64,000 bases of DNA, from NCBI GenBank assembly GCA_949775045.1, contig OX459095.1:32785564-32849563 (forward strand), written 5' to 3'. The translations under genes and the position numbers were made by a program. The notes beneath the pieces are model-generated. The model did not search any database. It had not been told where the DNA came from and saw only the letters and a program-made list of their open reading frames with translations. Positions 1 to 11,014 of this stretch are shown piece after piece. Positions within the stretch are counted from its first letter, which is position 1; each line of letters begins with the position of its first letter. Source of the DNA: Metridium senile (Eukaryota > Cnidaria > Anthozoa > Actiniaria > Metridiidae).

Positions 1-345
1 TGCCGCGATCACGACTTAACCCACCACCTACAGCTAGGCCAAGGTTCGCAGCACAATATCAGGCCAGTGGCTCGACGTCTATCACTAGTAGTAGTACTAC
101 TAGTACTGCTGCCAACGTCCCATGGCCAAGAAAGCAAAAGTCGAACGCTTGGAAAAAGGCATTCATTCACGTTCATGCAGACGAAAATCAGAGAGTAACA
201 GAGAAGTGTCAGCTACATATTCCACTTTCTGAAGAGACGGCAGGAGTTGAGGCGATCAAAACCATGTTGAAGGAGCAGATTGGGTCCGATGTAGAGCTCT
301 TAGACAGCAAATTCTTGCCAATCGTGGAGAGCGAACTTACAAAAG
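1..345 (+). CDS. Exon of an unrecognised protein, cut by the window edge
   Basis: Frame 3 stays open from the left edge and gives about 114 residues. A low-complexity Ser/Thr stretch (about residues 28-40) is followed by a basic segment (PWPRKQKSNAWKKAFIHVH) and then an ordinary mixed sequence ending VESELTK. A good splice donor (AAAAG|GTATTT) follows at 346, at phase 1, and the frame closes at 358-360 if it is not spliced. I do not recognise the family. No 3' partner exon is visible before the repeats that begin at about 500, so the downstream exon may lie beyond the transposon insertions or be lost. The even composition suggests real coding sequence, but this rests on frame and splice site only. 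Confidence 0.45.
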
Positions 346-498
346 GTATTTTTGTGTAAATATTACTAATAATTTAAGTAAAATGCTTATTGAATTCTAA
401 AGAGTCAATTTTTAGTTTGAATCTGACGGCTCTATATATCAGTTCAAGTCAGTCATACTCTAAATGTATAAAAGGGCAAACCCGTAGTTACTAAAAGG
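346..498. other. AT-rich sequence after the exon, nothing recognised
   Basis: Probable intron start following the donor at 346. No open frame or repeat is seen. Confidence 0.4.
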
Positions 499-612
499 CG
501 CAATGAGCTACAATGATCTACAATGAGCTACAATGATCTACAATGAGCTACAATGATCTACAATGACCTACAATGATCTACAATGACCTAAATGATCTAC
601 AATGACCTTCAC
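499..612. repeat. Minisatellite, about 11-bp unit
   Basis: About ten tandem copies of a unit alternating CAATGAGCTA and CAATGATCTA (later CAATGACCTA), slightly degenerate at the right. It directly abuts the left end of the fold-back element at 613. Confidence 0.85.
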
Positions 613-846
613 AATGGTATCCGGTTGTTTCGCTACTTCGCACTTTCGCTACTAGTACTTTTGCTACTGAAAAAGAAAAGTCCTTTCGCTACTACTTTAC
701 AAAGTGTCCGACTCATATAACATTGATTAAACCTCACGTCTATCCTGTGGCCCATTAAACATTTGTTTTCATAGAGCATATTAAAGATGAAAATGAAACA
801 TTTAAGAGTGATAGTCAGCAAAAACCAGACATTTTCGCAAATTCGT

Positions 847-1770
847 GGCAAGACTTAAAAATAAGATTTCGCTCATATTTTAACCATAGGTAGGCCCTGA
901 TGTAAGAAGAACTGCTATGTATTTAGTTTTGTAAAATACCGCTTAGTTTTCGTGATATTCGAAAAAATAGGTTTTCGGCTAAATTCGCTAATTTTCGACC
1001 GATAATTTATACCAGATTTAAAAGCTTGTCGCAAGCAAACTAAATAATGTATCGTTGTTTAAAGACCACAGAATTATTAAATAGTATTTAAAGTAACATT
1101 TTGAAGGCTTTTATGAACTTTCATAAAATCCTTCTATTTTAAATAAATTTATTTTTAGGGGACACTTTTAATCTCTCTAAAAGTAGGGTGAATATAATCA
1201 AAGTTTTTTCCATGTGCTACGCAAAAATTTTACCAAAAAAAAACACCTCAAGGGTAAGTTTAAATAATGGCCTTTACGAAACAAGTAAAATTGGTTTGGG
1301 GAAATGCACTTTTCGTGTTGTATTACACTCTCGAAGTTGTAGAAAAGTTGTAAATTTCATGTATCGGCATGATTAATGTAATTTGCATATATTAAACTTA
1401 TTTCGAATTTAAAGCGGCTTCGTGTTAACTTCCAAGAAAGAAAACGATTTTGAAGACTAAAAAGAAGTTTATACTGCCATTTTAAAATAAATTATACGTA
1501 TTATTAATTAAATAGAAACCAAGAAGTGATTTTATTCAAATCATATCCGTCCGTCAATTCTCTGCTCTCGAATCACATATTGTTTTTAATAAAAAAAAAC
1601 AGCAGGAAAAATGCTATAAACATTAGGTTTCACTTGTAATTCTAACCTAGATGAAGTTTAGAAACTGTTGTATCATTTATTATTATTATTATCATCGATG
1701 CTGTCATAATATATTTTAACAATTGTACATTTTAATAGCGCTTGACGCCGTATGAAATTGACAAGTAATT
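847..1770 (+). repeat. Left arm of the fold-back element
   Basis: Reverse complement of 3618-4545 with only scattered differences. The short open frame starting near 1188 lies wholly within this arm and is not supported as a gene. Confidence 0.85.
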
Positions 1771-1814
1771 GTTTGCTATTAGCCGCTTTGATTTTGTTCG
1801 CATCGTTGCCAACT

Positions 1815-2054
1815 TTATCGATCATAATTTGATAAAAACGTGCTTAAAACAACATCATAATGGTCAAAAACCATAACCAGTGGAAAGACAAAAGAATAAT
1901 CTGTCACATGAAGCAGATGAAGAGGAGTTGAAGTCATTTTCTGCAACTGAACAAGATATGTCGACACACCATCTTCGTCACAAGTAAGAACTAGCAACGG
2001 AGAAATATTTTCAAACTGATCATAACAAAATGACATCGGATCTTTGCTGGACAT
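1815..2054 (-). CDS. Small open frame in the loop of the fold-back element
   Basis: A 79-residue frame from ATG to stop, beginning MSSKDPMSFCYDQFENI and containing LLVLTCDEDGVSTYLVQ. Composition is protein-like, but there is no recognised domain, no clear promoter and no splice partner. It could be a captured exon or a chance frame. Confidence 0.2.
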   Translation of the reverse strand: MSSKDPMSFCYDQFENISPLLVLTCDEDGVSTYLVQLQKMTSTPLHLLHVTDYSFVFPLVMVFDHYDVVLSTFLSNYDR

Positions 2055-2291
2055 TGAGTTACATGGACATAATTAGTACAAATCAAACTACATATTTTAA
2101 TAGTACAAATAAATATTGTATTATTCTTACTCTGTTGTTTTAAGGCCTTTTAATTTTGTATCATTACTTATTGAACTTCTCCTAGATGTATTACTAATTA
2201 TATTCTGCTATACTTTATGATTCGTACGCTTTCTACACATGTTTTCAGTTGTTTAAATTCGTACGAAATACGACTATGTTTCGAAATCTAA

Positions 2292-3259
2292 GGGGTGGAC
2301 CATTAGAAGTTGGGGGAGGGGGGGTGGCAATTCCCAAAATAAAAAACGTGCAAGGCCAATGTGCCCCCCAAAAAAATCCTACACAGAGCAAAGTGAAAAA
2401 AAAAAAAACGTGCAGAACCTTGAGGGGTAGCGAATGCTAAAATTTTAAAATCCGAGCCTGAGATTCTAGAAATATATCAGCTCATGCATTTATTGTATTT
2501 AAAAATTCTAGACTCCGAGACATTAAAAACACGAAAATCCGAGACTTTGAGGCATCAAAAACACGAAAATCCGAGACTTTGAAACATCAAAAACACAAAA
2601 ATCTTAGACTTACGCTCTTTGTCCAAGTCGACCTCGGTGTGTTTTCCCGACAACTGGAAAAAATGAACAAATCGCCCGAAAGTTAACTGAGCAAAGTCGC
2701 AAAGTAACTGCGAAAATCACGGGTAAACGAAAATCACGAAAACACGAAAATTCCGAGACTTTGAGGCATCAAAAACACGAAAAATTCGAGACTTTCAGGC
2801 ATCAAAAACACGAAAATCCGAAACTTCACGGAAATCCGAGACTTTGAGGCATCAAAAACACGAAAATTACTTACGCTCTTTGTATCAGTATACAAAATAT
2901 ACCAAGACAGTATACAAAATATACCAAGACAAAGACTTGCCCCAAGTCGACCTCGGTGTGTTTTCCCGACAAAAAGTGAACAAATCGCCCGAAAGTTAAC
3001 TGAGCAAAGTCGCGAAGTACCTGCGCGTTGCACCGGACTAATAAATAAAACGGAAAAACGGACTTTTCAAAAGTTTAACCAAAACACAAACAGTTGTTTT
3101 TGCTTTGAATTTCAGAGAACAAAATTCTGTAAAAAAAAAACAAACATGCAAGACCTCTCTGGTCGAAAAAAAAATCTTGCACAACCCGTGCGGCAGAAAA
3201 AAATAACCTACACAAAAATATTGCCACCCCCCCTCCCCCAACTTCTAATGGTCCACCCC
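2292..3259. mobile_element. PIF/Harbinger-like MITE (968 bp)
   Basis: Both ends carry the same inverted repeat of about 40 bp, starting GGGGTGGACCATTAGAAG and running into a G-rich tract ending GTGGCAAT. It is flanked on both sides by TAA (2289-2291 and 3260-3262), the 3-bp duplication typical of PIF/Harbinger elements. The interior has imperfect repeats of a unit containing GAAAATCCGAGACTTTGAGG and a second duplicated block (about 2610-2700 versus 2870-3030). No transposase. It is nested in the loop of the fold-back element, so it is younger. Confidence 0.8.
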
Positions 3260-3617
3260 TAATTACGCATGCAAATTCAAAGGTCACGCAACATCTTGCG
3301 TTACTCGTATTTAAAAGATACACCACAAACGATAGTTTATAAGCTTAGTTTATTTATTTGTCAGAAATATTGCTAGTAAAAACGTTTAAAAACTATATAT
3401 AGAAGTGACAGGAGAAAGAAACAGCTAGAACTTACGTCCCAATTGAATATCCTACTCCTGGTTATATATATAAAAATACTATCAAATGCAACAAAATATT
3501 TAGCTATTAAATCAAGAAATACTGTAAAAAAAAACTATTGGAAAAGTTTAATTTGGGTTTATTTTTGTGCACTTCGTCTAGTTCTTTGAAAGCATTAGCG
3601 CGAGTTAATTAAACATT

Positions 3618-4545
3618 ACTTGTCAATTTCATACGGCGTCAAGCGCTTTTAAAATGTACAATTGTTAAAATACATAATGACAGCATCGAGTATTGTATTA
3701 ATAATAAATAATACAACAGTTTCTAAACTTCATCTAGGTTAGAATTACAAGTAAAACCTAATGTTTATAGCATTTTTCCTGCTGTTTTTTTTTTTTAAAT
3801 AACAATATGTGATTCGAGAGCAGAGAATTGACGGACGGATATGATTTGAATAAAATCACTTCTTGGTTTCTATTTAATTAATAATACGTATAATTTATTT
3901 TAAAATGGCAGTATAAACTTCTTTTTAGTCTTCAAAATCGTTTTCTTTCTTGGAAGTTAACACGAAGCCGCTTTAAATTCGAAATAAGTTTAATATATGC
4001 AAATTACATTAATCATGCCGATACATGAAATTTACAACTTTTCTACAACTTCGAGAGTGTAATACAACACGAAAAGTGCATTTCCCCAAACCAATTTTAC
4101 TTGTTTCGTAAAGGCCATTATTTAAACTTACCCTTGAGGTGTTTTTTTTTTGGTAAAATTTTTGCGTAGCACATGGAAAAAACTTTGATTATATTCACCC
4201 TACTTTTAGAGAGATTAAAAATGTCCCCTAAAAATAAATTTATTTAAAATAGAAGGATTTTATGAAAGTTCATAAAAGCCTTCAAAATGTTACTTTAAAT
4301 ACTATTTAATAATTCTGTGGTCTTTAAACAACGATACATTATTTAGTTTGCTTGTGACAAGCTTTTAAACTGGTATAAATTATCGGTCGAAAATTAGCGA
4401 ATTTAGCCGAAAACCTATTTTTTCGAATATCTCGAAAACTAAGCGGTATTTTACAAAACTAAATACATAGCAGTTCTTCTTACATCAGGGCCTACCTATG
4501 GTTAAAATATGAGCGAAATCTAGTTTTCAAGTCTTGCCGCGTTAT
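3618..4545 (-). repeat. Right arm of the fold-back element
   Basis: Inverted copy of 847-1770. Confidence 0.85.
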
Positions 4546-5155
4546 GTTTGATTTTTGCTGACTATCACTCTTAAGTGACTTCGCAGTCTGATGTCAAGAC
4601 TTGAGAAGTATTTCAACGCCGTGAACTAGAATGAAATTTTTCCGGCGGTTCGACCAAGAGTGCTTTGGCCTCAATTAAAACTATAAGTGAGTATATTCAA
4701 TAAGTGTTTTAACATAAAACATAGTTGTGCTTCTATTTGCTTTGCATAAACGTTATAAAATTTGCTAAAGCCTTTTTCCCAAATATAAATGCTAATATAT
4801 ACAAACAGTTTAAAAACATCATCAATTGTGGAAGTCAATCAACTGATTGAAATCGACTACGGGCTGTAAATATCAAATGTTTATTACTGATGATTATCAA
4901 AAATTCTTTTGATAATTACCACAATATCACATTATTATAACTCCACCAGCTTCAAAGCAACTATTTAACTATCAAACTTTGAGATATTTATTGATTCTGT
5001 GGGGAAGTAGCGAACGAACCATTGACAAGTAGCGAAAGGACTTTTTCAGTAGCGAAAGTACTGGTAGCGAAAGTGCGAAGTAGCGAAACGACTGGTAATC
5101 CATTTTCAGATATTTTTATTCTGTAAATATTACCTGTCGGCGGTCACAGCTGTAA

Positions 5156-5801
5156 TTGGAAATATTAAAATATACTCATCTATCTATTATTACCTATCCT
5201 CAGTCAAATGGGTTGAGTGAAAAGGCAGTCCAAACTGTAAAGAGGATCCTAAAGAAATCAAATGACCCATATTTAGGACTTCTTGAATACAGAAACACAC
5301 CAGTGACAGGTATGGATTACACACCATCACAATTGTTAATGGGTCGAGTTGCAAGAACGAACATTCCGATCTCGCCCAAATTATTGTATCCAAAGATTGT
5401 TACAGATGCACATGATCAGTTAAGAAATTGTCAAGAAAGGCAGAAATTCTTCTATGACAAGCAAGCAAAGAAACTTCCAGTTCTTAACGAGAATGACACT
5501 GTACGCATCGAAAGAAACAAGAAATGGATTCCCGCAATAGGTACAGCCAAAGTGCAAACCCCGAGATCATTCATTGTGACCACATCCAATGACTCTCATA
5601 AAGACTAGTGAAGACCCACCTGAGATAACTGGACCAATACCAGACCTACCTAATGAAGTTGGACCTGAAGTCAACATTGACAGACCAACTCAAATGCTAC
5701 CCTTACCACATGATGATGGAAGCAGTGAACCTGGTCCTACACTCAGAAGATCATCAAGAATCAGAGGACAACCAGCATGGTTTACAGACTATCACATGTA
5801 A
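5156..5801 (+). pseudogene. Ty3/gypsy pol fragment: integrase C-terminal part
   Basis: The frame from 5156 contains YPQSNGLSEKAVQTVKRIL, the end of the integrase core including the catalytic Glu region, then the typical LLEYRNTPV and MGR-type segments and a basic tail with KWIPAIGTAKVQ. A stop at 5606-5608 interrupts it, and a second frame (5589-5801) continues the C-terminal tail ending in RRSSRIRGQPAWF, so there is a frameshift near 5600. Everything upstream (RT, RNase H, the integrase HHCC finger) is missing: the copy is truncated where it meets the fold-back element at about 5100. Followed by a polypurine tract and one LTR. Confidence 0.85.
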
Positions 5802-5886
5802 CACTTCATAGACATTATAAGGATTGTTAAAACGTTGTATTAAAAAAACTTTATATTGAGTTATTTGAAACATTAACTTTATTCCT

Positions 5887-6050
5887 AAAAGAAGGGAAAT
5901 GTAATGTTTGTTAATGTATGCTAATTTATGCATCACGTGACTAGACACCTCGTGTAAGAATTATTACTTCAACAAAGACACAGTTCGCACTTACAGAACC
6001 TGTTGTGTAGTTTCTTTATTTAATACTTGTACACAGTACAATACATGACA
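5887..6050 (+). repeat. Polypurine tract and 3' LTR of the truncated gypsy element
   Basis: A purine run (about 5887-5899) is followed by a 151-bp segment beginning TGTAATG and ending CATGACA, matching the TG...CA rule. It is the only LTR copy of this element here, so the right border is inferred from its ends rather than from a second copy. Confidence 0.6.
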
Positions 6051-7918
6051 GTCAACAAGGAGGTCTGTAACATTGAAATGTGTAGTAAACCCATCAAAAT
6101 TACTTGAAATTATCTTTGTATGATTACAAATAAATAACAAACAATCCATGAAAAATTACTATGCCGTTTTTCTTGATAATAAGCTTAAGCTTAAATTGTC
6201 AAGAAAGTGATTAAAAATTTGTGGAAAATTTGTAGACGCACTATAAAACTCTTCAGTTTTATAAATTATAAAAAATAAATTCTAAATATATACGGTATTC
6301 ATCATCCATTTCCTGTGGCTGTATTTATCAACAGAATAGAAGCTTAGTGATATTTAAAAGATTCACTAACCTCTAGATCTACGATTCGTAGGGCCATTCG
6401 TTCTGGTTTCATGTGTTTAAGCTCGCAGTTGTCCCAGAAACATTACTGCTTGGAATCAAGTACCAATTCGAGAAAATCGTAGTTTTCGTTGACGAGTTTT
6501 CTGATCCTATGATCACTAAATACTAGGAAATCATGTTGTTCCACCATGTCTTTTTCAGTCCATCGATCCATGAAGGATGAAAGCCGCCATCTTCTACTTG
6601 GTAACCAGGTCTCTTTTCAAATCATACCATGCCTACCCCATTCGGGTTTTGCTTGCCTTAGTACCCCCACCCACAGATTCTGGTTGACAAACTCATTGAC
6701 AGTCCCTACCCCCCTGAGGCTGGTTGTGTGTCCATTATCTCAGACCTAATTTCGACGTATAATCTTAAGTTCGAAAACTAGCCCTAAAAGGTACGTTGCC
6801 GGTTCGAGACCCTAAAAGGTACGCGAGGGTCTTATTTTCGATCCTAAAATTAAAGGTCCGTCGAGCACCCCTTACATTTTCTTTTCTCGTTGAAAAGCTC
6901 ATAGACTGTCCCTACCCCCCTGAGGCTGGTTGTGTGTCCATTATCTCAGACCTAATTTCGACTTATCAAATTGAATTTGAATTCGATAAATTAGCATAAA
7001 TTCCAATTTTCTATTGTCACTTCAACAATCAAAATTCACTTGATTTTTCGATCTTTGAAATGAAAAGAGGTAGGGAAATTTTAATAGATAATAATAACAC
7101 AAAAATAAGAATTTAGTACTATATTTTCAAATTTGACTTTTATGTTGAAAATCATATTTGACAATAAGGGCAAAACTTGTAATAACCATTTTAATCTAAG
7201 AAACTGAAATTTACCCCCTTTTTCTATTTGTAAAATTAAAATAGGTAAGTAAATTCCGAGTTAGCAGATTAAGATTAAAACACGGAAGTTGTACAATATA
7301 TTTCAATTTCGATTTTTAAAACGAAATTTGTTATACCGATTTGATGAAATTTTTAAGAATCAAATGCGAAATCTATCCGAAATCTAGAATTGCCGGAAAT
7401 TTTCACTGATTATTCTACAGCCAGCAAGTGCGTGTATTTGACGGTAAAGCACAAATTAGAAGTCTCCCTTTTAATATTCAAACTGAGTGTACAGCATTGA
7501 ATAGACGATTACGAAATGCCATAAACAATCAAAAACAGCCGACGAAAAGAGAGTTTCAAATGCTACATTAAGCGCGAGCATTGGTTTTGACAGACATGTT
7601 AGCGAGCAAAAAGTAAGGAAATGTAAGTATATTTCCAAAACCTGACAAGAAACTAAACAAACGAAATCCTTTTCAGCCCAACATGAATGTAAAATAACTT
7701 TAACATACCTCAAGATAGCTGTTAAAAAATGCTGTGTTTTTCTCTTTTTAATTTGTAAACAACATGGCGTTGAGTTGAGCTGGATTCACTGTGTCTATAT
7801 TCCTTTCTAAAAGCTCATTTTCGTTTCTTTGACGTTGAAATATATCAATAAAACGTTTTGTCTTTACATTTCAATTTGAAATGATGGAGAAAACTTCAAC
7901 AAAGTTGAACAGTTAACA
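6051..7918. other. Gene-poor AT-rich segment
   Basis: No convincing coding sequence on either strand. The open frames at 6546-6749 and 6796-6999 cover the duplicated 70-bp block listed separately. The rest is simple AT-rich DNA. Confidence 0.5.
6683..6962 (+). repeat. Direct duplication of a block of about 70 bp
   Basis: 6683-6756 and 6889-6962 are near-identical direct copies, sharing CCCTGAGGCTGGTTGTGTG and ending ACCTAATTTCGAC. They are separated by about 130 bp containing a repeated CCTAAAAGGTACG motif. Confidence 0.8.
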
Positions 7919-8240
7919 GTTTTTTTATATATTTTATTGATTTTTTGATAGTTTTTTACACTTACATAAACACAATTACAAAACACTGAAAAAGTACATA
8001 AATTAAATATAACGTTTTTTGGCTAATTCGTTATTAAATTATATTGACTAAATTATGAATTAAGCTTTGGATTTTCTCATATTTTTTCAAATGAGTGTAT
8101 AGCTTGTTGTTATTTTTTGCAATGATGTATTCGATTTTTTCATAGTCTATTAGATTTATTTGATAATATTTAATGACAGGAAGTAACTGTTTTTGTTTGC
8201 AATTATAAAGTACATATTTATATAGTAAAAATAAGAAACC
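7919..8240 (-). pseudogene. 3' end of a LINE (split remnant)
   Basis: Read on the minus strand, 8240-8034 gives an open frame of the type found at LINE ORF2 C-termini (GFLFLLYKYVLYNCK, later LKKYEKIQSLIHNLVNII, then stop at 8036-8034), followed by an AT-rich tail to about 7919. Its upstream part lies at 22753-23005. The two were separated when the element at 8241-18777 and the gypsy element at 18795-22747 inserted. The residues flanking the junctions join into one reading frame once both insertions and their target duplications are removed, apart from one frameshift. Confidence 0.65.
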
Positions 8241-8517
8241 GGGTGTCTGTAAAACCCGGAACGTGCCCGGAAAACCACGGAATACCCCCGGAACACCCCA
8301 GAAAAGTTAATATTTATAAAATAAAAAAATAAAAAAAGGAAAAAAAGAAAAGAAAAGAAAGAAAAGAAAGTAAAAAAAAGAAAATTAAAGATAAATGAAT
8401 GTACACAAAGTGGAATTTGATAGTTTTTGATATTCATTTATTCATTCATATGTAATGTATTTGAACATTGATTAAAATTAAAATCAAATATTTATTCATG
8501 CATATTTAAATCCATAT

Positions 8518-8701
8518 CTATTCTCACTGGGGAAATACGCACAAAAAAGCCCAATTTAATTTCAAAAGACGGTTATAAATACTCAGCGTGGCTCGGGGGA
8601 ATGCGTTACGTAACCCTAATCCCTAGTCCTCTATATAAGCAGCTCGTTCTAGGGTTTATTTCAGATTTCAGTGAAATTGGCGCAAAACTCCTCGAGAAGC
8701 C
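8518..8701 (+). repeat. Split direct repeat A1
   Basis: 184 bp, matching A2 at 17391-17574 almost perfectly. Contains the presumed promoter of the element. Confidence 0.9.
8631..8660 (+). promoter_or_regulatory. TATA box of the DIRS-type element
   Basis: CTATATAAG at 8631-8639, inside repeat A1, lies about 115 bp upstream of the leader ATG at 8751. The A2 repeat carries the same box. Placement fits a terminal-repeat promoter. Confidence 0.55.
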
Positions 8702-8750
8702 TTTTCACTCGTAGTTCTGATATTCATCGCTGCGCCGCCTATCGTACGTT

Positions 8751-8918
8751 ATGGCCCAAGTTCCCAGAGCGCCTGACCAGGCGGGAGTACAAGCCGCTCT
8801 TGACCATGACCCAGCTCAACCAGTGGTTCAACCACAAGCACAGCCAGATGTTCCACCCCAAGCTCAACCGCCAGGACAACCTCTGCCTCAAGAACCGGTA
8901 GCCCAAGCAGCGGCCCAG
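8751..8918 (+). CDS. Leader exon of the DIRS-type element (56 codons)
   Basis: The ATG at 8751 opens a Pro/Gln/Ala-rich 56-codon peptide starting MAQVPRAPDQAG and ending EPVAQAAAQ, followed by a consensus donor CAG|GTAAAA at exactly phase 0. Three downstream acceptors (exons starting at 11015, 12994 and 15232) are also phase 0 and each opens one of the element's three protein frames. I infer that this exon is the shared N-terminus of Gag (about 231 residues), RT-RNase H (about 788) and recombinase (about 495) by alternative splicing. What is seen: donor, acceptors and phases. What is not shown: the transcripts. Translation past the donor would stop by 8972. Confidence 0.7.
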
Positions 8919-9009
8919 GTAAAACTTGTACTTTTAGGCGACTTTCCCTATTATGTTGTACTTTTTCTGTAAGGTGGCGACTAAAAAACTTTTAGAATAA
9001 TTCACTTTG

Positions 9010-10340
9010 GTTATCTAAAAGCGACAGGGGTGACCTCGCTAAGAACGTTTTAACTTTTTGTTACTAGTTTTGTATGTTTTACAGCGACAGGGATGACCTC
9101 GCTGGAATGTTTTTTAGCCCTAGTTTTGTATGTTTTACAGCGACAGGGGTGACCTCGCTGGAATGTTTTTAGCCCTAGTTTTTGTATGTTTAACAGCGAC
9201 AGGGGTGACCTCGCTGGAATGTTTTTAGCCCTAGTTTTGTATGTTTTACAGCGACAGGGGTGACCTCGCTGGAATGTTTTTAGCCCTAGTTTTGTATGTT
9301 TTACAGCGACAGGGGTGACCTCGCTGGAATGTTTTTAGCCCTAGTTTTGTATGTTTTACAGCGACAGGGGTGGCCTCGCTGGAATGTTTTTAGCCCTAGT
9401 TTTGTATGTTTTACAGCGACAGGGGTGACCTCGCTGGAATGTTTTTAGCCACTAGTTTTGTATGTTTTACAGCGACAGGGGTGACCTCGCTGGAATGTTT
9501 TTAGCCACTAGTTTTGTATGTTTTACAGCGACAGGGGTGACCTCGCTGGAATGTTTTTAGCCCTAGTTTTGTATGTTTAACAGCGACAGGCGTGTTCTCG
9601 CTGGAATGTTTTTAGTCCTAGTTTTGTATGTTTTACAGCGACAGGGGTGACCTCGCTGGAATGTTTTTAGCCCTAGTTTTGTATGTTTTACAGCGACAGG
9701 GGTGGCCTCGCTGGAATGTTTTTAGCCCTAGTTTTGTATGTTTTACAGCGACAGGGGTGGCCTCGCTGGAATGTTTTTAGCCCTAGTTTTGTATGTTTTA
9801 CAGCGACAGGGGTGACCTCGCTGGAATGTTTTTAGCCACTAGTTTTGTATGTTTTACAGCGACAGGGGTGACCTCGCTGGAATGTTTTTAGCCACTAGTT
9901 TTGTATGTTTTACAGCGACAGGGGTGACCTCGCTGGAATGTTTTTAGCCCTAGTTTTGTATGTTTAACAGCGACAGGCGTGTTCTCGCTGGAATGTTTTT
10001 AGTCCTAGTTTTGTATGTTTTACAGCGACAGGGGTGACCTCGCTGGAATGTTTTTAGCCCTAGTTTTGTATGTTTAACAGCGACAGGGGTGACCTCGCTG
10101 GAATGTTTTTAGCTCTAGTTTTGTATGTTTTACAGCGACAGGGGTGAACTCACTGGAATGTTTTTAGGCACTAGTTTTGTATGTTTTACTGCGGCGACAG
10201 GGGTGACCTCGCTGGAATGTTTTAGTTTTCTGCTACTAGTTTAGTTCAATAACAGCGACAGGGGTGACCTCGCTGGAATGTTTTTAGCTCAAGTTTTGTA
10301 TGTTTAACAGAGACAGGGGTGACCTCGCTAGGAATATTCT
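9010..10340 (+). repeat. Tandem array of 55-bp units in the leader intron
   Basis: About 24 copies of a unit of about 55 bp: AGCGACAGGGGTGACCTCGC, then TGGAATGTTTTTAGCCCTAG, then TTTTGTATGTTTTAC. Two stray degenerate copies lie at about 10780 and 10855. Variant units (GGCGTGTTCTCGCT at about 9590 and 9976; CCACTAG pairs) recur in the same order about 386 bp apart, so a block of seven units was duplicated. Each unit has a short dyad (AGCGA...TCGCT around GGTGACC) and a splice-acceptor-like TTTTACAG. Confidence 0.9.
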
Positions 10341-11014
10341 AAATTTGTCACTAGTTGATATAAAAGACATTTTAAAAGTTTTTAAAAGGTGATCTCAGTT
10401 AGGCAAGGGGTGCAAGTCAAAGATGAAATGTTGACTAAACGTTTGCACTATCAAATGTTTAATAATGTCATTAACTAAGACTAGCACAAATTTGTCAACA
10501 TTTTGCATCCTTTACTTCTACAATTTGTAATAACGCTAATTAAGTAATCCTACTCCCTTTGTTCTCGGTTATAAATCGGCTTAAGTCGGACAAGTGAAAT
10601 GATTCTTTTGTAAACCGTTCAGAACTTTAACTAATCAGTCGTTTAAAAAACCTACCAGAACTATCAATGTCGATGATTTATTCGAATTATGTCTATTTTG
10701 AATAATTTGCGGGCTGTAAGTAAATGTCAAAAAGACAATAGGATTCTGTGCAATGGTTTTTAGCTCTAGCTTTGTTTACAGTGATAGGCTAGGGGTGACC
10801 TCGCTGGAATCTTTTTTTTAGTGTTTTATTTGTTGCTATACTTATGTTTAGCAAAGCGACAAGGATGAACTCGCTGAAATAATTTACCCTTTGTTACTCG
10901 CGGGATTTTTATGCCGTTTTGTTCGAGGGATAATAAGGGACAGTAAGCCCCGGTTGTTGGTTGTCCCCTTGTGTCATGCCCCATGTCCTTATGTTTGCGT
11001 TTCTCTTTTGCCAG
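10341..11014 (+). other. Remainder of the first DIRS intron
   Basis: AT-rich, with two degenerate 55-bp units. Ends in a pyrimidine-rich acceptor TTTCTCTTTTGCCAG at 11014. Confidence 0.6.

Larger units (their letters stand above)
613..5095. mobile_element. Large fold-back DNA element with long inverted arms
   Basis: The outer ends are inverted copies rich in a TCGCTAC motif (left about 613-690, right about 5020-5095). Further in, 847-1770 is an almost identical inverted copy of 3618-4545. The right arm holds about 300 bp that the left lacks, so the arms have diverged by indels. The unpaired centre (1770-3618) carries a separate MITE and one short open frame. No transposase is visible, so this is a non-autonomous element of unknown superfamily. 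I could not define a clear target-site duplication. Confidence 0.8.

Noticed and set aside
2249..3326. Short frames inside the 2.3-3.3 kb MITE
   Set aside because: They run through the G-rich inverted ends and internal repeats and lack any domain.
6795..6812. B-box-like GGTTCGAGACC, possible tRNA or SINE head
   Set aside because: No A box at the right distance upstream and no cloverleaf.
8156..8437. Phe-rich 93-residue minus-strand frame
   Set aside because: It is the purine-rich tract of the TIR read on the other strand; the mirrored frame at 18546-18755 confirms an artefact.
9010..10340. CRISPR-like repeat array
   Set aside because: Units are contiguous 55-bp tandem copies without unique spacers, in a eukaryotic retrotransposon intron.
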